A stretch of DNA of 64,000 nt from Hemerocallis citrina (Eukaryota; Streptophyta; Magnoliopsida; Asparagales; Asphodelaceae): positions 82,438,230 through 82,502,229 of the forward strand of contig CM030363.1 of the NCBI GenBank assembly GCA_017893485.1, given 5' to 3'. How positions within the stretch are numbered: position 1 is the stretch's first letter; each line of letters starts with the position of its first letter. Below the pieces are notes generated by a model. It searched no databases. It saw nothing but the letters and a program-made list of their open reading frames with translations, and was not told the origin of the DNA. Made by a program: the position numbers and the translations under genes. Positions 56,527-64,000 of this stretch are shown here, one piece after another.

Positions 56527-59500
56527 TGTCATGCACCACTTTCCAAAAATACAGAATGCAAGCACGTGACGTTGGCCCAGCGAATGAATTGCGTCATTCA
56601 TAAGTTGTTATCGATTCAACTCAACAATATAACAAGGAGCAATACAACCACGCATGCAATGAAAGGATAATCACATGAATAACAATACTTGGAATTTGAG
56701 CATGAAATAACCAAATATAATAATTATCCAACATCTGGAAACAACAATAACAATATTCGGGTCAGTAGCCTACAATACAAAGAAATAATAATGTTCAATT
56801 ATTTAAGTCTTCATAACAAAACAATAATCAGTTAAGCGACGATGTTATCAATTCTTCACCATTGTTGTTCTCCTATTCCATCAAGCAATTTTTCTTGATT
56901 ACCTGTAAGTTGTTCATCTAAAAAGAGAGAATAATATGTCCTTAGAGCAAGTCGTGGACAGCAAGTAGAGAAGGCAATAAAACAATGGGATTTATGATAT
57001 AACAATGAATTCAATAAACAATAGAGTCCATGGCAATGAACAATGGCAAAATGATAACGATGCAATGTGCAATGATAATGATCAGTAACAATAACAATAA
57101 ATGATGTCAGTAATGGTAGCAATAACGATAATACAATTTAATAATGATGACAATATGCAATGACGATGTGATGAAAATCTTAAGTCTATTATTTATTTTA
57201 GTCCTAACTAATGTACGTACTACTGCATCCCATACCACAGGTTCAGTGCATGCAAACAATTTTGTTTAGACCTAAGTTGTAGATTCTACAGATCATGTAC
57301 TCGGCAACGTTCAATAGTTGCAATTCAATAATTACTGCACGATAAGATAATTGGCCCTGATACAATACACGATAGATTGGGTTACTGCCGTAAGCCACAA
57401 TCCGTAGATAAAACAATGGCTGTTAACAATATTTAGGGAAACACAGGCCGTTCCTCCGAGTACAGTCACTACATTGTCCACTGCTTAAGTCACCCTTAAA
57501 CCCCGGCTTGTTAACAATTCTTTATTCAAGCAATATACAATAGTTGTTGACAACATTTCGATAATAATAGGGAACAATAGGGACAATACTATCAATGGGG
57601 ACGATGAGATGATCAATAGGGCACTAGAATGATGACAAAACAACACTAAGATCATGCAGTACAATTTACACAATTAAATGCATCAGATACAACAATATAG
57701 ATTCAATTCTATTATTAAAACATGGATAACTCAATTCTGGACAGCAGTAGGTTGTTGTACTAAAATTAAATTCTGGACAGCAGTAGAATAGAAAATATGG
57801 ATCCGTCAGAAGTTCTAGAAACTAGACTCCTTGTCCGGTTCCAATGCATATTAAAAGTCCAAAATCCGACAACAGTAGCGAGGTGAATTACAGTGTTCTT
57901 TACAGGTTATGGATTCCGGCTGGTGATCGATGTTAACTTGTTTCAGTTATAAAAGCGGTAAATATTCATTTTAAAAATCAGCAAAAAATATTTTTCATGG
58001 CCTAAGCATGTTAACTATCAATCTAGAAATTATCATGGCAATGTTTGATCATTAGTTCATCTATTTAATCAATTTAACATGGTATATGAATAAATCTGAA
58101 AATAAATGCAGCAGCAGTAAAATGGTCATAACTCATACAATATAAGTCGGAATTCAATAATTCTTGCTTTTCTAGAAACTAGACACATGAAGCTACATTT
58201 CATACTCAGAAAGTTATTGACTTTTATGACAGTATCTAGGTCGAAACAGCATGGGAATGTTCAGGTTGACAGTAAATTTTAGGGTTCCAATATATTTTTC
58301 ATGAATAAAATAATTAAAATGTTATGAACGATGAGTTAGGGGTTAACAACATAAATCACAGCAAGTTACGTCTATGTGAACATGGTATTAAGATGTATAA
58401 TGTCCATAATCTTACTAATCACAATCAACTAATACACCAATATCAGTCATATGAACAATAAACACTCGTATACAATCTACAATAGTTGCGTAATATCATG
58501 ACATGAATTACAATAACAATCCCTATTTCTATATTCAATAATTAACTACATGAATGCATGCAAGATCTTGATAAGTCTGAGGCAAAAAGATGGCATGAAG
58601 TCAAGACTACTAGTTAGATTCGCTCGTGTAAATCCGTAGTATCCCAATAATAGATAACAATTGAAGATATACAATAATCAATATAGATCTACTTGCGGGA
58701 TTCAATAAACAATCTCGAATATGATACAATACAATTCGAGGGTGAGATGACTTGCCTTTAACAACGACGTTAGATCCGAAATATTGGGAATAACGGGATT
58801 AGGATCCTGGGCGACGACGATGATCGCGAACCAAGCGAATCTTGATGTGATGATCACGATTGAGTACGGATCTTGATACGATGATCAAACAACGAACGAC
58901 CGACTGATCTTCGACTTGATGGTGATCAACTTGATGATGATCAAGATCTGATCTGACGGATTGTCGCGGATCTTAATGAGGATCAAGATCAAGTTGATCA
59001 GACGGGCAAGATCAAAGATCAAGATCAAGATCAAGGCGACTTGGAAATGATCATGATCATCGATTGGACGGCTGTGATGGCTTGATCACCAAAAACGAGG
59101 CAAGGGGGGAGTGCTATGTGATGGTGAAGGTGGCTGTCGACTGCGGCTGCGGTGGTGGAGGACTGGATGGCGACTGGATGGCATTGGTGGTGGTCGACGA
59201 CGCTTGGGGGAATGCATTTGACGAATGGAAATAGGGCTCGGAGGGAAACAAGGGAGCTCGGAGGGCGGTGAGTGGATGACGACGATGGGGGGTGTTGCGG
59301 TGGTTCGGGTTATGGCAGATGAGGAGGCGATGGGTGGTCGCAACTGGGGATGGAGGCAGAGGGAGACGAGGTCGCACGAGGAGGATGTATGAGTTTGGGG
59401 TTAAGGCGATGGAGGCAGGGCAGCTCGACGGGGTGGACGTGAAGGCTGACAAGGGGGTAAGTTCGAGCGGAAGGTGAGGGGTGCAGAGTGCCGACAAGGA

Positions 59501-60359
59501 GAGGGTGGCGGAGGTTGAGTTGAGGAGTAGGGGATGAGCGGGAGGAAGATGAAGGGGTGTGGGTTGAACAGTAGGGATTAGGTTTTAATTAATGGGGGAT
59601 TAAGGGGTATTTGTTGTGTATTAAGAAGAGAGGGGGAGAAAATCTGGGAATAGTGGACAGTTGGGATTTGTGGGAGAAGAAAGCATGAGAGAGAGATTGA
59701 GGGCAACGTTAAGTTGATCTGGTCAATAACAAATTAGGGGGAATTGGGAATGGGTTTGGGTGAATGGGTTTGGGTTTAGGGTAGGCTAGGATCCAATAAG
59801 AGGTGGATATGGATTTGGATTAGAATCCAATAGAAGATGGGCTTGGGTTGGGCTCAAGTTATATAAAAATAAATAATGCAAAATGAATATAAAATTTGGG
59901 CTTCAAAATTAAATAAATATATAATACAAGATAAATCGAAATCAATGGGCTTTACAAAAATAATAATACTAATAATAATAACTTAATAACAATAATGATA
60001 AGAATAATAATACATGACAGAATTGGAATCAACACATTCATGAAATAATTCAATAATAATAATAATAATAATAGCAATAATAATAATAAGAATAATAATA
60101 ATAATAGTAATAATAAAATTATACAACAAAATAGGAATTCGACTTATCAACTTTATATTAAAATAATCCAAACAGGAATATATATAATCCATCAAGTATA
60201 AAATGGAAAGCAATGTTAAAATACATTATTACTCAAAATAACAAAACTTTTTTGTTTAGAAAAGATTTTAAATAGATAGTCTAAAAATGTATTTAACAAA
60301 TAAAAATCGAAATACAGAAAATGTTCGGGAAATACGTATTGACGGAAACGGGGGTTACA
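56527..60359 (-). mobile_element. LTR2, shared middle LTR of the array
   Basis: 3833 bp, TGTCATGCACC to GGGGTTACA. It lies between two internal regions, so it serves as LTR for both. It is uninterrupted and shows the empty sites of the LINE (about 57000-57022) and the solo LTR (58683-58690) found in LTR1. Long identical stretches with LTR3 (for example 57485-57673 with 63024-63212). AAT-rich tracts at 59957-60115. Confidence 0.85.
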
Positions 60360-62065
60360 AGCCTACCCACCTTACAACAAAATTTCGTACTCAAAATTTG
60401 CGTAGGTGGTACATAGGACAAGGAAAAAGCAAACTTATGTGGGTAACAAAACTGGGGATTCAAAGGAAAAGGCAAAATGGTGGAAACACTAGAATTGGGA
60501 AAGTACATGGATATGAAAGGAGTGATCTAGAAAGATGTTGAATAATGAATTGATGCATGATGACAAATGAAATGTATGAGAAGGGAGTAAACGGTATCAG
60601 AAGGAAGGAAACAACACAAGACTTGCGAGATAATAAAGCAAGAAGATGAACGAGTAGGTAAAACTTGAATCGAAGAGGGTATGGTAAGGAAGGAATAATT
60701 AGTATGATACTCAATAATGAATCAGAAAATGAAGGTAAATGCAAGATGTGGAATGGATAAATGATACAAAAGAAAATAACCAATGCAAGAACATAAAAAA
60801 TATATATATATTGCTAAATACCTGTAGTTACTCCTTCTGCAGTCAGGTTGTAAGCCTGACCACGAGCTCTAGTCTGTCCTCCATTGGGGGTTGGTCCTCC
60901 TGTCGACGTAGTGTGCGGATTCCTTGGGCAGTCTTGAAACATGTGGTCGTTGCTTCCACGCATAAGGCACTGGAGGTTGGCTATCCTGCAGTCATTGTGC
61001 AAGTCCCCAACCTTGTGACAGTAATCACAAGTTTGATTTGTCCTTGGGGTAGCAGGTGGATATGGCAGTGTCCTCACTGGAGGGGTTGGATCTGACCTCC
61101 TAATAGGCCCACCAGAAGATCTAGCAGCAATGGGGTGCAGGGCAGAACGCTGAATAGCACGCTTCTTGGTACTAGTCTGTTCCTGGCTTCTGGCAGCCTC
61201 CAGGATGTCAGCATAGGATCGAAGTTGCAAGGCAGCCAGGCGATCCTGAATTTCAGTAGCCACGCCCAACAAGAAACGACGGGCTCTATCTTCATCATTT
61301 GAAAACATGGAAGTGGCAAAGAGACTCAGTCGGGTGAATTTCCCAGCATACTCTTCTACGGTCCGACTCTCCTAAGTTTGCATGATAAATTGCCGATCCA
61401 TTTCATTCTTGGTGACATCGGGAAAGAACTTCGTGAGAAAGCTCTCTCTGAAGATGGCCCAGCCGATGGGGCACCCTAGCCGTTCCATTTCAGGTCGCTA
61501 CCAGATGTGGGCCAGGTCAACAAGCTGGATGCTCACGACATCCACACGATGAACATCCGCTATCCGGGCTGCAGTTAACAGCTGCTCAGTCCTGATAAGC
61601 CATTGCTCGGCTTCAAGCGGACCTTCAGTGCTCGAGAATTTGTCTGGATATAACCTCATGAAATCGGCCACATTACCGGGTCTCAGTGGTAGCAAGGGCG
61701 TAGGTATAACGGGTTCCCTATTGGCCGTGCCCAAAGCCACCCCCATCAGTTCATTATGCTCCCGCAGCATCTGCATCATCTGTTTCATCAGCAGTTCATT
61801 GTGCTCACACTGCATTTGCATCACTTGTGCAACAGTGGGCTCTTCCAACTGATCATCCATAGTTCGGGAGGACGAAGCACTCTATCTAGAAATGGTCTGC
61901 AATAAAATCAAACGGTTAGCATCCAGATTATAAGTTGGTTATCAATTATCCATGTGAATCACGTGTTGTGCATGTTGTTGAATCAAACCGGTTAAACCCA
62001 AACTAATCAGGGTGCACCCCCAAACTAGTTAGAGTCAAACTTGGCTCTGATACCCCTAAAAATCT
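60360..62065 (-). mobile_element. Internal region 2 of the gag-only Tekay array
   Basis: 1706 bp with gag, the donor position at 60821, a T-rich non-coding stretch and the polypurine area GGTGGGTAGGC adjacent to LTR2. No protease, reverse transcriptase, RNase H or integrase is present. The primer site (minus GGGTATCAGAGC) is at 62044-62055. Confidence 0.8.
60821..61860 (-). pseudogene. gag pseudogene, copy 2
   Basis: ATG at 61860 (MDDQLEEPTVAQVMQMQ) with an open frame through EPVIPTPLLPLRPGNVADFM and EAEQWLIRTEQLL to a TAG after AHIW (61497-61499). A second in-frame TAG follows QT near 61375. Then SRTVEEYAGKFTRLSLFA and the same two damaged zinc knuckles as copy 1 (CDYCHKVGDLHNDC and CLMRGSNDHMFQDC). 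It ends ACTACAG|GTATTTAG, where an unspliced reading stops two codons later. Confidence 0.85.
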
Positions 62066-64000
62066 TGTCACGCACCGCTTTCCAAAAATACAGAATGCAA
62101 GCACGTGACGTTGGCCCAGCGAATGACTTGCGTCATTCATAAGTTGTTATCGATTCAACTCAACAATATAACAAGGAGCAATACAACCACACATGCAATG
62201 AAAGGATAATCACATGAATAACAATACTTGGAATTTGAGCATGAAATAACCAAATATAATAATTATCCAACATCTGGAAACAACAATAACAATATTCGGG
62301 TCAAAAACCTACAATACAAAGAAATAATAATGTTCAATTATTTAAGTCTTCATAACAAAACAATAATCAGTTAAGCGACAATGTTATCAATTCTTCACCA
62401 TTGTTGTTCTCCTATTCCATCAGGCAATTTTCCTTGATTACCTGTAAGTTGTTCATCTAAAAAGAGAGAATAATATGTCCTTAGAGCAAGTCGTGGACAG
62501 CAAGTAGAGAAGGCAATAAAACAATGGGATTTATGATATAACAATGAATTCAATAAACAATAGAGTCCATGGCAATGAACAATGGCAAAATGATAACGAT
62601 GCAATGTGCAATGATAATGATCAGTAACAATAACAATAAATGATGTCAGTAATGGTAGCAATAACGATAATACAATTTAATAATGATGACAATATGCAAT
62701 GACGATGTGATGACAATCTTAAGTCTATTATTTATTTTAGTCCTAACTAATGTACGTACTACTGCATCCCATACCACAGGTTCAGTGCATGCAAACAATT
62801 TTATTTAGACCTAAGTTGTAGATTCTACAGATCATGTACTCGGCAACGTTCAATAGTTGCAATTCAATAATTACTGCACGATAAGATAATTGGCCCTGAT
62901 ACAATACACGATAGATTGGGTTACTGCCGTAAGCCACAATCCGTAGATAAAACAATGGCTGTTAACAATATTTAGGGAAACACAGGCCGTTCCTCCGAGT
63001 ACAGTCACCACATTGTCCACTGCTTAAGTCACCCTTAAACCCCGGCTTGTTAACAATTCTTTATTCAAGCAATATACAATAGTTGTTGACAACATTTCGA
63101 TAATAATAGGGAACAATAGGGACAATACTATCAATGGGGACGATGAGATGATCAATAGGGCACTAGAATGATGACAAAACAACACTAAGATCATGCAGTA
63201 CAATTTACACAATTAAATGCATCAGATACAACAATATAGATTCAATTCTATTATTAAAACATGGATAACTCAATTCTGGACAGCAGTAGGTTGTTGTACT
63301 AAAATTGAATTTTCCGCTCCAACAGAATAGAAAATGTGGATCTGTCAGAAGTTCTAGAAATTAGACTCCTGTCCGGTTCCAACGCATATTAAAAGTCCAA
63401 GGTTTGCTCGTGTACATCCGTTGCATATTAGACTCCTGTCCTGTCTCGATAAGTCTGAGGCAAAAAGATGGCACGAAGTCAAGACTACTACTTAGGTTCG
63501 CTCGTGTAAATTCGTAGTATCCCAATAATAGATAACAATAAAAGATATACAATAATCAATATAGATCTACTTGCGGGATTCAATAAACAATCTCGGATAC
63601 GATACAATACAATTAGAGGGTGAGATGACTTGCCTTTAACAACGACGTTAGATCCAAAGTATTGAGAATAACGGGATTAGGATCCTGGGCGACGACGATC
63701 GTGAACCAAACGAATCTTGATGTGATAATCATGATTGAGTACGGATCTCGATACGATGATCAAACAACGAACGAACGACTGATCTTCGACTTGAAGGTGA
63801 TCAACTTGATGATGATCAAGATCTGATCTAACGGATTGACGTGGATCTTGATGAGGATCAAGATCAAGTTGATCGGGTGAGCAAGATCAAGATCAAGATC
63901 AAGATCAAGATCAAGATCAAGATCAAGATCAAGGCGACTTGGTGATGATCATGACGTCGATCGGACGGCCGTGATCGCTTGATCACCAAAAACGAGGCAA
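62066..64000 (-). mobile_element. LTR3 of the array, cut by the window edge
   Basis: Starts TGTCACGCACCGC. Almost identical to LTR2 up to about 63398, then a deletion of about 0.7 kb relative to LTR2 (57857-58566) with a short scrambled junction carrying a repeated TTAGACTCCTGTC. The remainder is outside the window. Confidence 0.8.
63882..63933. repeat. (GATCAA)n expansion in LTR3
   Basis: About eight hexamer units. LTR1 (53627-53650) and LTR2 (59003-59035) have fewer units at the same place, so the tract is length-variable between copies. Confidence 0.85.

Overview
This looks like a pericentromeric or otherwise gene-poor stretch of an angiosperm (probably eudicot) nuclear genome. It is AT-rich, has no bacterial gene organisation and no intact host gene, and is almost entirely nested transposable elements. 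The plant assignment rests on Tekay/Del-type chromoviruses, a Tat-lineage Ty3/gypsy element with two RNase H domains, Copia LTRs, an RTE-type LINE, a hAT element and Helitron ends, plus a broken fragment of a plant CML49/50-type calcium-binding protein gene. No rRNA, tRNA or CRISPR array was found.

Layout. 1-5847: AT-rich DNA with short tandem duplications, a Helitron-type 3' terminus (2009-2042) and two decayed coding-like pieces (3421-4095). 5848-7225: a Copia-type solo LTR. 7226-21965: a small TRIM-like LTR retroelement. Its LTR/primer-binding-site junction is tandemly duplicated, and its 3' LTR is split by a putative Helitron of about 13.7 kb (7822-21486). The Helitron carries a broken CML49/50-like exon and a broken RPA70-like gene, and holds two further solo LTRs (9480-12665 and 15907-20804). 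21966-46965: one minus-strand Tat-lineage element, itself interrupted by a Tekay element (22678-32416, TSD CTGAG) and by a solo LTR in its integrase (33556-41539, TSD TGAGT). That solo LTR contains a hAT element, a minisatellite, a tandem array of roughly 185-bp units and a Copia solo LTR. 46966-64000: a tandem array LTR1-internal1-LTR2-internal2-LTR3 of gag-only Tekay derivatives, running off the window. LTR1 contains a truncated LINE and a solo LTR (50469-53307, TSD ATCTA). Subtracting those insertions gives LTR1 about 3.8 kb, the same as LTR2.

The most unusual signals are as follows. (1) Two GT-AG intron-like insertions in the Tekay gag-pol gene, each of which joins conserved coding sequence exactly when removed; the second donor site is also kept in the gag-only copies. 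(2) A dispersed AGTCGACT palindrome strongly enriched in two otherwise unrelated LTRs. (3) A gene-carrying Helitron candidate with two terminators that share the same hairpin. (4) The LTR-internal-LTR-internal-LTR array, whose two gag copies share the same in-frame stops.

Nothing here is a working host pathway. The coding pieces are mobile-element proteins (Gag, protease, reverse transcriptase, RNase H, integrase) or gene fragments carried by mobile DNA, nearly all broken by stops or frameshifts. Calls rest on motif reading by eye; no alignment or database search was run.
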